The notes under the pieces were generated by a model. It did not search any database, was not told the origin of the DNA, and saw only the letters and a program-made list of their open reading frames with translations. A stretch of 64,000 nt of DNA from Clostridia bacterium (GTDB lineage Bacteria; Bacillota; Peptococcia; DRI-13; UBA5745): assembly GCA_018436095.1 (NCBI GenBank), contig JAHDMJ010000010.1:1-64000 (forward strand). Direction: 5' to 3'. This document shows positions 15,651-25,840 of this stretch, in pieces (positions within the stretch are counted from its first letter, which is position 1; each line of letters opens with the position of its first letter). The translations under genes were made by a program, and so were the position numbers.

Positions 15651-16421
15651 TCAGCGGACGTTGGTGATGCGGCCCCCCTGGTTATTGCGCCGGTGTCTGA
15701 GCCACATGATCAAGAGAGCAAGAATGATGGCGCCGCCGCTGACCAACTGGGCTACCCGCCAATTGCCCAGCATCAGGCTGTCGGTGCGTAAGCCCTCAAT
15801 AACCAACCGGCCGGCAGAATACAAGGCGACATACATCAAAGCCACGTCGCCGGTGACCAAGCCCCGGCGGCGGCGGTACCAGAGCAGAAAGATAAAGATC
15901 AGTAAATTCCAGATGGACTCATAGAGAAAAGTGGGATGGCGGTAGGCGCCGTCAATGAACATGGCCCAAGGGATTTGTTCAGGGTTTACCTCATAGCCGT
16001 AGGCTTCCTGATTGAAAAAATTGCCCCAGCGGCCGACGGCCTGGCCGATAACTACGGAAGGCGCTGCGATGTCCAGGGTCTTCCAGATACCAAAACGGTA
16101 ATGAGTACCCATAATGATAAAGACCAGGGCACCGGCAATGATACCGCCGTGGATAGCCAGCCCGCCTTCCCAGGTGGCAATAATTTCGGCCGGATGGGCG
16201 CTGTAATAAGACCAGTTAAAGGCTACGTAATAGAGTCTGGCCCCTATGATAGCCGCGGGCAGCACAACCAAGGCCATGTTGAAGAAATGGTCCGGGTTAA
16301 GGTCCTGACGTTTCGTTTCCCGGCAGGCTAAAAATATACCTAAAGCCATTCCTATAACGATCATTACGCCATACCATCTTATTATAAATGGCCCCCAGGC
16401 AAAAAGGATCGGATCAGGCAT
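15651..16421 (-). CDS. lgt: Prolipoprotein diacylglyceryl transferase
   Basis: Lgt transfers diacylglyceryl from phosphatidylglycerol to the lipobox cysteine of prelipoproteins in the cytoplasmic membrane. The 256-residue protein has seven membrane segments and the hallmark motifs HGGIIAG at residues 91-97 and GRWGNFFNQE at 130-139. Its start abuts the ACT gene stop (1-base overlap at 16421). Lipoproteins in this window that need it include the GerMN protein, the metal-binding protein at 41185 and the GerC-type subunit at 57552. Confidence 0.96.
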   Translation of the reverse strand: MPDPILFAWGPFIIRWYGVMIVIGMALGIFLACRETKRQDLNPDHFFNMALVVLPAAIIGARLYYVAFNWSYYSAHPAEIIATWEGGLAIHGGIIAGALVFIIMGTHYRFGIWKTLDIAAPSVVIGQAVGRWGNFFNQEAYGYEVNPEQIPWAMFIDGAYRHPTFLYESIWNLLIFIFLLWYRRRRGLVTGDVALMYVALYSAGRLVIEGLRTDSLMLGNWRVAQLVSGGAIILALLIMWLRHRRNNQGGRITNVR

Positions 16422-16849
16422 CAGATTTGATAAACCTCCTCAGGCGTCATAAATTCCATATTGCATTTCTTGATAATCTCTATACCCTTGGCATTGTCAT
16501 TGAGGCGCAGGATAACCATGGCCTGGTTGCCGCATTTGCCCAGGAAAGCATACATATATTCTACGGAAATGCCTTCTTTTTCTAGCTGGTCCAAAGCGTC
16601 GGCCAAGCCGCCGGGACGGTCGTCCACCTTGATGCCCACCACATCGGTGATACTGACCAAAAATCCCCGGGCCTTCAATCTTTCTTCAGCCAGATCAGGA
16701 TTGTCCACAATCAGGCGCAACACACCAAAATCCGTGGTATCGGCTATGGATAAAGCCCGGATATTGATGTCTTCCTGGGCCATGACCCGGCAGACGTGGG
16801 CCAGCCGGCCAGGCTTGTTTTCCAAAAATAACGATACTTGTTTAAGCAT
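16421..16849 (-). CDS. Tandem ACT-domain protein
   Basis: A 142-residue cytoplasmic protein made of two ACT domains (residues about 3-68 and 70-138; KQVSLFLENKPGRLAHVCRVM and VVGIKVDDRPGGLADALDQL). ACT domains bind amino acids. Genes of this type stand beside phenylacetate-CoA ligase-like genes and indolepyruvate ferredoxin oxidoreductase in many anaerobes; here only the ligase neighbour is present, 69 bases upstream on the same strand. It probably senses an aromatic or branched-chain amino acid. Confidence 0.88.
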   Translation of the reverse strand: MLKQVSLFLENKPGRLAHVCRVMAQEDINIRALSIADTTDFGVLRLIVDNPDLAEERLKARGFLVSITDVVGIKVDDRPGGLADALDQLEKEGISVEYMYAFLGKCGNQAMVILRLNDNAKGIEIIKKCNMEFMTPEEVYQI

Positions 16850-16918
16850 AGTTTCCCTCCTTATATTATGCTTGGGTTTTAGCCCTGCTATGCGAAAATG
16901 GGCTATATTGGACCGGCA

Positions 16919-18217
16919 TTAAATTTCCCGTTTATCGATAACCCGTTTGCTCTTGCCTTCAAAACGGGGAACCCGGCCAGGCTCTACCAGCCGGATATCG
17001 GCGCTGATGCCCAAGACAGAGTCGATACGGCGGCGAATCCGGGCCTCCAGCTTGGATAAGCCGGTGACCGTATCGGAGAATAAGGCAGCAGAGAGCTCCA
17101 CTTCGATGGTCAGCTTATCCAAAGTACCTTCCCGTTCTACAATCAATTGATAATGGGGAGCCGCTTCGCCAAACTCAAGCAGCACAGATTCCACTTGGGT
17201 GGGGAAAACATTGACGCCCCGGATGATCAGCATATCGTCGGTACGGCCGGTGATCTTGTCCATGCGTACCAAAGTGCGGCCGCAATCGCAGGTTTCCCGG
17301 TGCAGCGCGGTGATATCCCGGGTGCGGTAACGCAAGAGGGGGAAAGCTTCTTTGGTGAAGGTGGTGAAAACCAGTTCGCCTTTTTTGCCTTCAGGCAGAA
17401 CTTCCTCCGTAGCCGGGTCAATAATTTCCGGATAAAAATGATCTTCGTGAATATGAAGGCCTTTTCTGGCGTCACAGTCATTGGCTACGCCGGGACCCAT
17501 GATTTCCGAAAGGCCATAAATATCGTATGCCTTGATTTGCCAGCGGTCCTCGATCTGCTTGCGCATTCTTTCGGACCAGGGCTCGGCGCCGAAAACGCCG
17601 TATTTGATTTTAAACCGGCTGCGGTCCATGCCGGACTGCTCCAGAACCTCCGCCATATGCATGGCATAGGAAGGTGTGCAACCTAATAAAGTAGTGCCGA
17701 AGTCTTCCATCAGCATAAGCTGTTTTTCGGTATTGCCGCCGCTCATGGGAATGACGGAAGCGCCAATGCGCTCGGCGCCGCCGTGGATACCAAGGCCGCC
17801 GGTAAAAAGACCGTAGCCATAGGCCACCTGCACTACGCCCTGACGGTCCGTATTGGCCATGTAGAGGCAGCGGGCGGTAACCTCAGCCCAATTGTCCAGA
17901 TCCTTGCGGCTGTAACCAACCACTGTGGGTTTGCCGGTGGTGCCGGAAGAGGCGTGGACTCTGACTACTTCGGACATAGGTACGGCAAAAATACCAAAGG
18001 GATAATTATCCCGCAGATCCTGCTTTGTGGTAAAAGGCAGTTTGCTCAGGTCTGATAAATGGCGGATGTCGCCGGGCATAAAGCCTACTTCCTGTAACTT
18101 TCTGCGATAAAAGGGTACATTGTAATAGATTCTGTCTACCATTTCCTGAAGCCGCCGCAACTGCAGGGCTTCCATGTCTTCTCTGCTCATGCACTCAATA
18201 TGCTGATTCCAGATCAT
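16919..18217 (-). CDS. Phenylacetate-CoA ligase family protein
   Basis: A 432-residue AMP-forming acyl-CoA ligase of the PaaK type. The ATP-binding loop [17 protein letters not shown] is at about residues 88-104, followed by [25 protein letters not shown] and the C-terminal [15 protein letters not shown] hinge. PaaK activates aryl acids such as phenylacetate or indoleacetate to CoA thioesters, which in anaerobes can conserve energy from aromatic amino acid fermentation. It is probably co-transcribed with the ACT protein and lgt. Confidence 0.9.
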   Translation of the reverse strand: MIWNQHIECMSREDMEALQLRRLQEMVDRIYYNVPFYRRKLQEVGFMPGDIRHLSDLSKLPFTTKQDLRDNYPFGIFAVPMSEVVRVHASSGTTGKPTVVGYSRKDLDNWAEVTARCLYMANTDRQGVVQVAYGYGLFTGGLGIHGGAERIGASVIPMSGGNTEKQLMLMEDFGTTLLGCTPSYAMHMAEVLEQSGMDRSRFKIKYGVFGAEPWSERMRKQIEDRWQIKAYDIYGLSEIMGPGVANDCDARKGLHIHEDHFYPEIIDPATEEVLPEGKKGELVFTTFTKEAFPLLRYRTRDITALHRETCDCGRTLVRMDKITGRTDDMLIIRGVNVFPTQVESVLLEFGEAAPHYQLIVEREGTLDKLTIEVELSAALFSDTVTGLSKLEARIRRRIDSVLGISADIRLVEPGRVPRFEGKSKRVIDKREI

Positions 18218-18392
18218 TACTTCAACCTCCTGAGTATTGCCTTTAATAATGTTGGGAAATTAAATCCCTATAATAACCGCTTTGCGTTATTATACCATAC
18301 AAGAATTAATCTTGATATGATCAGGAAAGAAAAAAAAGGGTATTTTCCAGTGCTATCCCTGGGCCGGCGGATTTTGGTCTTAAAAAGAGTTA

Positions 18393-18532
18393 GCTGCACA
18401 AAAAACGAGATAATGCATTAAACGAAAGCCGGCTTATACAAAATTTAGAATATCTATTCTGCATATACGAATATCCACTCAAAAAAACTGCATGTATCGC
18501 TGCTATATTGCTGCACTACCTCGTTTTTTGCT
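18393..18532. repeat. Small interspersed repeat, family B, copy 1
   Basis: Begins TGCACAAAAAACGAGATAAT followed by GCATTAAACGAA and ends with a reverse copy, GCACTACCTCGTTTTTTGC. The same ends frame a longer relative at 37378-37538; the AT-rich centres are more diverged. The ends contain the same core motif as the family A elements. It lies in the 429-bp gap between the ligase and cobT, which has no gene I can support. Confidence 0.65.
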
Positions 18533-18608
18533 CACTACCCAATGCCGCCTTGAGTGCCGCCCGGCAAGGCTGCCCTTTTCATGAACAAGCACCGAGAAGA
18601 AACACCCG

Positions 18609-18656
18609 GTTTATCGCCAGGTCTATCGTCAGGTTTACCGCCTGATTTACCGCCAG
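18609..18656. repeat. Four imperfect 12-bp tandem repeats at the cobT stop
   Basis: GGTTTATCGCCA, GGTCTATCGTCA, GGTTTACCGCCT and GATTTACCGCCA follow each other. The cobT stop codon (18647-18649 on the minus strand) falls inside the last unit, so repeat expansion has probably reached the 3' end of the gene. Confidence 0.6.
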
Positions 18657-19801
18657 CCGGGAAACCAGCGGTCCAGATCGTCAAAAGAGGCCATGTAGTT
18701 AAGGACTTGGCGGGCGCAATCCAAGAGGGGAAACATGAGAACGGCGCCGGTGCCTTCGCCCAGGCGCATGTCCATGTGAAGAGGGGGCAAAGCTAGTTCG
18801 GCTTCCTGATCCGGGCGGCTTATATTTAATCCTAAAGTCCGGGCGGCTAAGCCGGCGCCTTTTTCGGCGGAATGGTGGGAGAGGATCATGAACTCTTTGA
18901 CGGCCGGCTGCAAACGGACGGCGCATAAAGCGGCAGCCAGAGAGATAAAGCCGTCCAATACCACCGGTATCCGGCGGCGGCCGCAAGCCAGGTACAGGCC
19001 GGTCATGGCGGCGATATCCAGACCGCCTACCTTGGACAGTACGCCGATAACGTCCTGCGGATCCGGCTGATTGACGGCCAAAGCTTTTGCTACCGAGGCT
19101 ACTTTGCGGTCCAGCGCTTGTCCTAAAGAGCCGCTGCCCATGCCGGTAACTTCCTGGGCGGTAGCCCCGGTTAGGGCGGCCAAAATGGCGGCGCTGGTAG
19201 CTGTGTTGCCTAAGCCGATCTCCCCGGCAGATAAAACACTAATACCTTCGCCGATTAAGCCCTCCGCTTCTTCAATGCCAATGGCCATAGCCAGGCAGAC
19301 CTGCTCTCTGGTAAGAGCGGGACCTTGTGTAATATTGCCTGTGCCTCGGGGGCAGATGATCCGGTCAACTACCCGGATAGACTCTTGCTGCCGGCCGGCA
19401 GCCAAATCCCCTTCCGGAATGCAGCGCCCTTGCTTATAGTCGCCTTTCAAGCCAAGATTGATGATCTTTACCTGAGCTCCCAACGCAGTGGCCAGAAGGG
19501 AGCCGCCGCCCTTACCTACGGCCATGATCTCTGCCACCAGACGGCTGATTTGCTGGGGGTATTTGTTGAAGCCCTCATCAAAAACTCCGTTGTCGGCACA
19601 GAAGATTACATCAGCCTTTTTCTCAATACGATAATCCAGCTTTTCAAATATTCCGGCCATTACGGCGGCCAAATCCTCCAGCACTCCCAGAGAGCCTAAA
19701 GGTTTTACCTTGTTCTCCAATATTTCTCTGGCTTGAGCTTCCGCTTCCCGGTGGCGGGGCCGGATTTTGGCCGCATAATCAAGAATCTCTTGTTCGTTCA
19801 T
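18647..19801 (-). CDS. cobT: Nicotinate-nucleotide-dimethylbenzimidazole phosphoribosyltransferase
   Basis: CobT activates the lower-ligand base of cobalamin as its alpha-ribotide. The 384-residue protein shows KPLGSLGVLEDLA near residues 33-45, ADNGVFDEG, the GNTATSAAILAALTG region, and the C-terminal GEGTGAVLMFPLL with the catalytic Glu. It is about 25 residues longer than the E. coli enzyme. It stands alone here, away from other cobalamin genes, but about 3 kb from a B12-dependent-type mutase, which would use its product. Confidence 0.95.
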   Translation of the reverse strand: MNEQEILDYAAKIRPRHREAEAQAREILENKVKPLGSLGVLEDLAAVMAGIFEKLDYRIEKKADVIFCADNGVFDEGFNKYPQQISRLVAEIMAVGKGGGSLLATALGAQVKIINLGLKGDYKQGRCIPEGDLAAGRQQESIRVVDRIICPRGTGNITQGPALTREQVCLAMAIGIEEAEGLIGEGISVLSAGEIGLGNTATSAAILAALTGATAQEVTGMGSGSLGQALDRKVASVAKALAVNQPDPQDVIGVLSKVGGLDIAAMTGLYLACGRRRIPVVLDGFISLAAALCAVRLQPAVKEFMILSHHSAEKGAGLAARTLGLNISRPDQEAELALPPLHMDMRLGEGTGAVLMFPLLDCARQVLNYMASFDDLDRWFPGWR

Positions 19802-19888
19802 GGATTTTCCTTTCCGCTGCTTGCAACAGTTTTCTTAGATTTTGCCGATTATTCGACTTTTTTGTATTATAACGAATTATAACGCATC

Positions 19889-19915
19889 AGAAGCAAGTTT
19901 AAAAGGTAAACTTGC
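19889..19915. repeat. Short hairpin upstream of the GerMN gene
   Basis: GCAAGTTT and AAACTTGC form an 8-bp stem around seven bases. No T-run follows. The 277-bp gap between cobT and the GerMN gene shows no other feature I can support. Confidence 0.35.
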
Positions 19916-20078
19916 ATCGTAAAATTTCGAGTGTAGAAATTTGCTTACCTCTGTTCGTTTCAATGAGGCCCTGCTCCGGGGCTTGTCCACATTTTCAGCT
20001 TCCGTGGGGGCTGTGGTTCTTTCCTGAGCAAAAGTTGAATATACATGCTTTAGAAAAGCAAGGAAAGGGGATAGGCAA

Positions 20079-20759
20079 ATGAAAAAAATCCTGGCCATCA
20101 TATTGGTATGTTTGCTGGGAATGCAGCTTTTAGGCGGCTGTGGCATAACGGAAAAAGTAGGACAGCTAAGGTCGGCCTTCCGGGATAAGGAGGATACCGC
20201 TCAGACGGGAGATACCGGAGAACCGGAAGCAAACAACGGTGAAAATGCCGGCTTGCCGGAAGTAGTGATTCTGCCTGACGGCACCTCAACAGTTGCCGGC
20301 GGTGAGGAAAACGGCAGTACCCAGACCGCAGCCCCCTTAGGGCAAGCAAAATCGGTAATCCTTTATTTTACGGATCAGGATGGGGAACAATTGATTGCGG
20401 AAGAACGCCAAATCGCCAAAGTAGAGGGGATTGCCAGAGCTTCCATCGAAGCTTTATTGGCAGGCCCCGTCAGCGCCGACCTGCAATCGGCTTTGCCGGA
20501 AGGAACCCGGCTCCTGGATATCAATATTACGAAGGAAGGCTTAGCCATTGTGGACTTTAGCGGCGACTTGTCGGAGAATTTGAAAGACAGCAATAAGAAA
20601 GAAAAAACAGCCATATATGCTATCGTCAATACGCTAACGGAATTTCCTACGGTAACAAAAGTGGAGATTCGTATCGACGGCAAAAAAATCAACACGATTT
20701 CAGGCAAAGTCAAACTGGACCAGGACTTGTTCAGGGATGAAAGCCTGGTTAAGAAGTAA
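20079..20759 (+). CDS. GerMN domain lipoprotein
   Basis: A 226-residue lipoprotein: signal peptide, lipobox LGGC with Cys21, an acidic linker to about residue 85, then a GerMN domain (SVILYFTDQDGEQLIAEERQI to the end). GerMN domains occur in GerM of spore formers and in LpqB-like proteins; GerM helps attach spore-development proteins during engulfment. A single domain is present here rather than the two of B. subtilis GerM, so the exact role is uncertain. AAGGGGATAGG precedes the ATG. Confidence 0.85.
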   Translation: MKKILAIILVCLLGMQLLGGCGITEKVGQLRSAFRDKEDTAQTGDTGEPEANNGENAGLPEVVILPDGTSTVAGGEENGSTQTAAPLGQAKSVILYFTDQDGEQLIAEERQIAKVEGIARASIEALLAGPVSADLQSALPEGTRLLDINITKEGLAIVDFSGDLSENLKDSNKKEKTAIYAIVNTLTEFPTVTKVEIRIDGKKINTISGKVKLDQDLFRDESLVKK

Positions 20760-20769
20760 CGAGAAATCC

Positions 20770-20832
20770 GGATATGTCCCCCGCCTCCCCAGATAGGGGA
20801 TCCTGCTATTTTTTCAGGCGGCGGGCATATCC
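20770..20832. terminator. Terminator-like hairpin between convergent genes
   Basis: GGATATG with a following CCCCGCCT pairs with AGGCGG-GGG-CATATCC to form a long, slightly imperfect stem; the loop contains TTTTTT. A second AT-rich stem, AGAAAAATTT with AAATTTTTCT, lies at about 20862-20890. Together they separate the GerMN gene from the oppositely oriented glycosyltransferase gene. Confidence 0.55.
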
Positions 20833-20886
20833 CCCGCCTCGTTGAAACCCATGCAGGTAAGAAAAATTTCCACAAGCGAAATTTTT

Positions 20887-21972
20887 CTACTGAGGCGTTA
20901 TAATACCCAGGCCGGCAAAGTAAGCTTTGTTGTGCAAATAACTGGGATCCTGAGGCTTAAACTCACCCGCTTTCTCATTATGGAAGCGGGCTTTTTCGTT
21001 GTCGCCCATTCTGGCATAGCAGAGGCAGAGCTGGATGTGAGGCAAATAGCCGTAAGCGTCAGGGGAAACGAAAGCTCCGGATTGATCCTGACGGCGGCAG
21101 GCAAGAGCCTGTTCGTACCAAAAAATAGCCCTGTCATAGTTTTGGCGGTTTAAGAAGTGTTTGCCGATTTCACAGCAGACCTCGGCCCGGGGCAGGTCAA
21201 AGCAGAAGGATTGCAGAAGGGCCCTTAAGGCCAGGTGGGGCTTATTAAGCGGATAATAACAATAAGCCAGGAAGCGGCAGCCTTCAATCAGGTTTTCCCG
21301 CCAGCCCAGGCCGTTATCCGCATAGGCCTGGAGCAGGGCGGCACATTCCTCATAGCGGCCGTGATAATAAAGCTCCCTGCCATAATAAAAGGTTTCCCGG
21401 GGGTTTAGCTTTTCGCCGGCAGCTATCTGCTTTTCAAAAATCTGCAGGTTACGCCGGGGGTCTGAAGGCCGGAGCTTTTTATGGACAACCTTTAACTCTG
21501 AATAGATTATTTTGCCGAAGCCTTCGATGGCTTCATGGACGGCTCCCTTCCAGAGAGCTTGCGGGCAATTGCGTAAAATCCTTTCCCGGAAAAAGGCGAA
21601 AGAAGGATTGCCCTGCTGATCAAAAGCCGTAACGTATTTCATCATAACCACGTCAACATCTGCCGGCATATTCTGTTTTAACGCCAAAAGTCCCGCCCGG
21701 TCTTCCGGCAGCAGGATATCGTCGGCATCCAGCCACATACAGTACTGCATGGTGGCTTTGGCAAAAGAAAAATTCCTGGCGGCGGCAAAATTGTCGATCC
21801 AGGGAAAGTCAAAGACCTTATCCGTATATTGGCTGGCGATTTCTTTGGTTTTGTCATCGCTGCCGGTATCGACGATGATGATCTCATCAAAAAGGCCCTC
21901 TACGCTATCCAGGCAGCGGCCCAGCACGTCCTCTTCATTTTTTACGATCATGCATAAGCTGAAGGTGGTCAT
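20887..21972 (-). CDS. Family 2 glycosyltransferase with TPR-like tail
   Basis: A 361-residue GT-A fold transferase. Residues 1-90 carry the nucleotide-sugar site (TFSLCMIVKNEEDVLGRCLDS, VDTGSDDKT) and the metal-binding LDADD at about 83-87. From about residue 190 the protein becomes helical with TPR-like repeats (YYGRELYYHGRYEECAALL and similar). Bacterial proteins of this layout, as SunS-like or spore-associated enzymes, glycosylate unknown acceptors. I set the start at 21972 because AAGGAGGG lies just upstream; an earlier ATG would add 11 residues. Confidence 0.85.
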   Translation of the reverse strand: MTTFSLCMIVKNEEDVLGRCLDSVEGLFDEIIIVDTGSDDKTKEIASQYTDKVFDFPWIDNFAAARNFSFAKATMQYCMWLDADDILLPEDRAGLLALKQNMPADVDVVMMKYVTAFDQQGNPSFAFFRERILRNCPQALWKGAVHEAIEGFGKIIYSELKVVHKKLRPSDPRRNLQIFEKQIAAGEKLNPRETFYYGRELYYHGRYEECAALLQAYADNGLGWRENLIEGCRFLAYCYYPLNKPHLALRALLQSFCFDLPRAEVCCEIGKHFLNRQNYDRAIFWYEQALACRRQDQSGAFVSPDAYGYLPHIQLCLCYARMGDNEKARFHNEKAGEFKPQDPSYLHNKAYFAGLGIITPQ

Positions 21973-22179
21973 GGCTTTCCCTCCTTGTTTTATCAACATC
22001 AGCATATGCGGCTATTTGAGAAAAAGGAACCATCCCCTCCTGATTTCATTTCCCGGGTAATATAGCGAAAACGAAAAAAGTCTGTTATAATTGGTTGACT
22101 ATTGCGGAAAATAGCCTGATGGACAGGTGCTTTGTGACCTCTAAAAGTTGTCGCAGAGTACTAAGGGAGGAGAATAAAG

Positions 22180-22938
22180 ATGAGGCTTGTATCATGGAAT
22201 GTCAATGGATTCAGAGCAGTGATGAATAAGGATTTTATGAAGATCTTTGAAGAACTGGACGCGGACATCTTTTGCCTGCAGGAAACGAAGCTTCAGGCCG
22301 GCCAGCATGAGGTAGATCTGGAAGGCTATCATGAATATTGGAATTATGCCGAGAAAAAAGGCTATTCCGGCACGGCAATTTTTACGAAGGAAGCTCCTTT
22401 GGGCATGGCCTTCGGCATCGGCCAGGAGGCCCATGATAAAGAGGGCAGGGTGATTACCCTGGAATATCCCGGATTTTTTATGGTTACCTGCTATACGCCT
22501 AATTCCCAGGATGGTTTGGCCCGGTTGGATTACCGGCTGGAATGGGATGACGCTTTCCGGGAATATCTTGCAGGCCTAAAAGCGAAGAAGCCGGTAGTGG
22601 TCTGCGGTGATTTGAATGTGGCCCATCAGGAAATCGACTTGAAAAACCCCAAGCAGAACCGGCAGAACGCCGGCTTCACCGATGAAGAAAGGGCCCAATT
22701 CGGCCGTCTCTTGGAGGCCGGCTTTGCCGATACTTTCCGCCGGCTGTATCCTGATGCCACGGAGGCCTATAGCTGGTGGTCCTACCGCTTCCAGGCCAGG
22801 CAGCGCAATGCCGGGTGGCGTATCGACTATTTCCTGGTATCGGAAGATTTGATGCCTCAAGTCAAAGACAGCCGAATTTTGGCGGAAATCATGGGCAGCG
22901 ATCATTGTCCGGTTTTGTTGGAATTGGATACAAAATAG
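22180..22938 (+). CDS. xth: Exodeoxyribonuclease III / AP endonuclease
   Basis: A 252-residue endonuclease/exonuclease/phosphatase-fold enzyme for base-excision repair. All family motifs are present: SWNVNGFRA at residues 4-12, [31 protein letters not shown], and the final [10 protein letters not shown] with the catalytic Asp-His pair. AGGGAGGAG precedes the ATG. It is transcribed alone. Confidence 0.96.
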   Translation: MRLVSWNVNGFRAVMNKDFMKIFEELDADIFCLQETKLQAGQHEVDLEGYHEYWNYAEKKGYSGTAIFTKEAPLGMAFGIGQEAHDKEGRVITLEYPGFFMVTCYTPNSQDGLARLDYRLEWDDAFREYLAGLKAKKPVVVCGDLNVAHQEIDLKNPKQNRQNAGFTDEERAQFGRLLEAGFADTFRRLYPDATEAYSWWSYRFQARQRNAGWRIDYFLVSEDLMPQVKDSRILAEIMGSDHCPVLLELDTK

Positions 22939-23134
22939 AAACATCAGTCCATATAATGGAGTGTATGAGGTGCATAGGGCGTTATAATGTAGTTAAAACC
23001 AGGAACGGTTTCATAAAACTACCAGGCCGGTTTACAATCTGTTCAGGCTTTTTGCCTTGTTTTGTCCAATTATTGCGATATATAATAGGTGGCGTACTAA
23101 AACAGTACAAATATAATTGTTTAGGGAGCCGGGA

Positions 23135-24310
23135 ATGAGGGGAAAAAGCGAAAATTTTATGAAAAAGAGTAAAATCAAATTCACTATTCTTATTATGCTT
23201 TGCCTGATGCTTACCTTATCCTCCGCCGCCCCCCTGTGGGCTCGGGTGGTTACCGTGGAAAAAGACCAGGTCAACGTAAGGCAATCAGCCAGTACAAAGT
23301 CGGAAATTATCGGCAAAGTCAACAAGAATATGCTGTTTGGCTGGTACGGCGCTGAGGAGAATTGGACGCAGATTAAGTTGGACAATGGCAAACTGGGCTA
23401 TATCCGCAATGATTTGCTGCAGGGTTATGATGAAGTTACCGTTACCGGTTCCACTGTCCGCATCCGTAAAAGCCCTTCTTTGGAAGGGGAGATCATGGGA
23501 CAGGCAGGCAGAGGAGAGAGCCTGGCCGCTCTGGATTATCAGCAGGGCTGGTTCAAGGTTCAGTACGGACAGGATACGGGCTGGATTTCCGGCGACTATG
23601 TGAAGCTGGGGACAGCGGTGGTTCTGACTTCTTCCCAAACGGCAGAACAAGAAAGTCCGGGTCAAGCTCACAACATGGATTCCGTCACTGTTAGTACCGG
23701 CAATCCGGGGGGCATCCTCAGCGGTAAAATTATTACGCTGGATCCCGGCCATGGCGTCCGTTCCGACGGCGGCCCCGTAGACCCCGGAGCCAAAGGTGTG
23801 AATCTGGGGATTTGGGAGAAAGACGTTAATCTGGATGTAGCCTTTAAATTGAAGGCTATTTTGGAGGAAATGGGTGCTACCGTATGGATGACCCATACCG
23901 GCGCAACCAGCCTGAACCTCTATGGCCGGGCGGCGGTGGCCAATGATAATGGCTCCCATATCTTTGTCAGCATTCATGCCAACGCCTCAACTTCTCCACA
24001 GCATAGCGGTCATTCGGTGTATTATTACGCACCGGCAAGCAATCCCCGCTTCAGCGGCCGCCGGGAGTTGACCAAGGCTTTAGCCCAATTTGTCCAGGAC
24101 AGTTTGGTCAATATTTGCGGCCGGGCAAATTTGGGGATCATAGAAAGCAATTTTGTGGTGGTCCGGGAAACCAATTGCCCTTCTATATTGGTAGAAACCG
24201 CCTTTTTATCCAATGCCGAGGAGGAGCAGCTGCTGGCTCAGGGAGAATTCCGGCAAAAGCTGGCCACGGCGGTGGCCCAGGGCATTAAGAAGTACTTCGG
24301 CGTTGAATAA
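23135..24310 (+). CDS. N-acetylmuramoyl-L-alanine amidase with SH3 domains
   Basis: A secreted 391-residue cell-wall hydrolase. After a signal peptide (about residues 1-36) come two bacterial SH3 domains (VEKDQVNVRQSAST and VTGSTVRIRKSPS starts), a linker, and an Amidase_3 catalytic domain with the zinc ligands in ITLDPGHG, Glu in the WEKDVNLDVA segment, VSIHANAS, and the catalytic Glu in ILVETAFLSN. ATG at 23135 is preferred because AGGGAG lies 6 bases upstream; a later ATG (23159) has no site at the right distance. Confidence 0.92.
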   Translation: MRGKSENFMKKSKIKFTILIMLCLMLTLSSAAPLWARVVTVEKDQVNVRQSASTKSEIIGKVNKNMLFGWYGAEENWTQIKLDNGKLGYIRNDLLQGYDEVTVTGSTVRIRKSPSLEGEIMGQAGRGESLAALDYQQGWFKVQYGQDTGWISGDYVKLGTAVVLTSSQTAEQESPGQAHNMDSVTVSTGNPGGILSGKIITLDPGHGVRSDGGPVDPGAKGVNLGIWEKDVNLDVAFKLKAILEEMGATVWMTHTGATSLNLYGRAAVANDNGSHIFVSIHANASTSPQHSGHSVYYYAPASNPRFSGRRELTKALAQFVQDSLVNICGRANLGIIESNFVVVRETNCPSILVETAFLSNAEEEQLLAQGEFRQKLATAVAQGIKKYFGVE

Positions 24311-24314
24311 ACAT

Positions 24315-24344
24315 TTGACAAGGCAAGAGAATAGGTAGTAAGAT
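24315..24344 (+). promoter_or_regulatory. Sigma-A-type promoter for the DUF2179-murI-rph-rdgB operon
   Basis: TTGACA at 24315-24320 and TAAGAT at 24339-24344 are separated by 18 bases. A hairpin (AAGGGGC/GCCCCTT, about 24349-24370) lies in the leader, perhaps a leftover terminator of the amidase gene. Confidence 0.6.
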
Positions 24345-24405
24345 TTATAAGGGGCTGTTAAGGCCCCTTAGCTTTCATTTATGAGGAAAAATTGGGAAGG
24401 GAAGG

Positions 24406-24978
24406 ATGAAAATGCCTGGAATTTTTATGGAATATGCCGTACTGGGTTATATTTTTATATTCTTAGCCAGGATTTGTGATGTATCCTTACAGACCTTGCG
24501 CATGATACTAGTGGTGCGGGGAGAAAGGCTAAAGGCTGCCTGCATCGGATTTTTTGAAGTGCTCATCTATGTGGTAGCATTGAATGTGATTTTTGACAAC
24601 CTTGATAATATCGGCAATTTGCTGGCCTATGCTTTTGGCTTTGCTACCGGCAATTATGTCGGCGGCATTGTGGAGGAGAGGCTGGCCATCGGCATCCAGT
24701 TTATTCAATTGATTACCAAAAAGGAGCCCCTGAAGCTGGCGGAGATTTTGCGGGAGCAGGGCTATGGCGTTACCGTAGTGGAAGGCTCCGGACGCTCCGG
24801 TCCTCAGTTTGTGCTGCAGGTGCTGCTGGAAAGAAGGCACGCTAAGGAATTTTCCAAAGCGGTATCCGAGTGGGATCAAAGCGTTTTCATGATTGTTACC
24901 GACGCCAAAAAATATCATGGCGGTATAATGTTTAAGCATAAAAAACCTGCGGCGGCGCTGGCCAGGAAAGGGAAGTGA
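24406..24978 (+). CDS. DUF2179/DUF5698 (UPF0316) membrane protein
   Basis: A 190-residue protein with three or four N-terminal membrane segments (residues about 8-95: DVSLQTLRMILVVRGERLKAA in the family signature) and a C-terminal cytoplasmic DUF2179 domain of beta-alpha type (YGVTVVEGSGRSGPQFVLQVLLERR). The family is widespread in Firmicutes; its function is not known. It is the first gene of an operon with murI, 4 bases upstream of it. Confidence 0.85.
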   Translation: MKMPGIFMEYAVLGYIFIFLARICDVSLQTLRMILVVRGERLKAACIGFFEVLIYVVALNVIFDNLDNIGNLLAYAFGFATGNYVGGIVEERLAIGIQFIQLITKKEPLKLAEILREQGYGVTVVEGSGRSGPQFVLQVLLERRHAKEFSKAVSEWDQSVFMIVTDAKKYHGGIMFKHKKPAAALARKGK

Positions 24979-24982
24979 GGCT

Positions 24983-25840
24983 ATGGTTATAGATATCACT
25001 ACTGCCGAAACCCAGCATATGGCGGCCTCTGCGAAAAACAGCCCCATAGGGCTGTTTGATTCCGGTGTAGGCGGCCTGTCGGTGCTGCGGGTTTTGGAGC
25101 AGCGGCTGCCGGCGGAAAACTACATCTATTTCGGGGACACGGCCAGGGTGCCTTACGGCGACCGCAGTCCCCAGGAGGTCAGGGATTTTACGGTGGAAAT
25201 CGGCAGCTGGCTTCAGGATCAGGGCTGCAAGATGATACTGATTGCCTGTAATACGGCTACGCTGCTGGGCATGGAGGCCTTGGCGGCAGCGGCTAAAGTA
25301 CCGGTTTACGGTATGGTGGAAGCGGCCTTGGCAGGAGCCATGGCTGGAGGCCAGAATGCTGCAGGCCTTTGGCCCCTGGGGCTGATTGCCACCCGGGGTA
25401 CGGTGGAAAGCGGCGGCTACCAGGCGGCTGTGGCGGCTAAAGCGCCCGGACAGCCTTTTTATGCTCAGTCTTGCCCTGATTTCGTGCCTTTGATCGAAAA
25501 GGGTATCCTTACAGGACCTGAAGTAGAGCAGGCTGTGGAAAAGTATTTAAAACCATTGAAGGAAAAAGGTGTGGCCACGTTGATCCTGGGCTGTACTCAT
25601 TATCCTTTTCTTGCTCCGGCTATTGCCGCCTACCTGGGGGAGAACGTCAGGCTGGTGGATCCTGCCCGCCAATTGGCAATAATGGTAGAGGATTATTTAA
25701 AAGACCGGGGCTTGCTTAATGACGGCGCTACAACAGGCTTCAGGGAGTTTTATTGCAGCGGCGGCAGCGAGGCTTTTAAAGCCCAGGGCAGCAATCTTTT
25801 GGGCCGGCCTTTAAAAGAGATAAGGAAGCAGGTGTTCTGA
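24983..25840 (+). CDS. murI: Glutamate racemase
   Basis: MurI makes D-glutamate for peptidoglycan. The 285-residue protein has [18 protein letters not shown] near residues 21-38, [10 protein letters not shown], and the two catalytic cysteines in ACNTAT (about residue 89) and LGCTHYPFL (about residue 206). Its stop overlaps the rph start by 1 base (TGATG), pointing to translational coupling. Confidence 0.96.
   Translation: MVIDITTAETQHMAASAKNSPIGLFDSGVGGLSVLRVLEQRLPAENYIYFGDTARVPYGDRSPQEVRDFTVEIGSWLQDQGCKMILIACNTATLLGMEALAAAAKVPVYGMVEAALAGAMAGGQNAAGLWPLGLIATRGTVESGGYQAAVAAKAPGQPFYAQSCPDFVPLIEKGILTGPEVEQAVEKYLKPLKEKGVATLILGCTHYPFLAPAIAAYLGENVRLVDPARQLAIMVEDYLKDRGLLNDGATTGFREFYCSGGSEAFKAQGSNLLGRPLKEIRKQVF

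Noticed and set aside
18554-18796. 80-codon plus-strand frame at the cobT 3' end
   Set aside because: It is made of the 12-bp repeats and the reverse of cobT; no independent coding signal.
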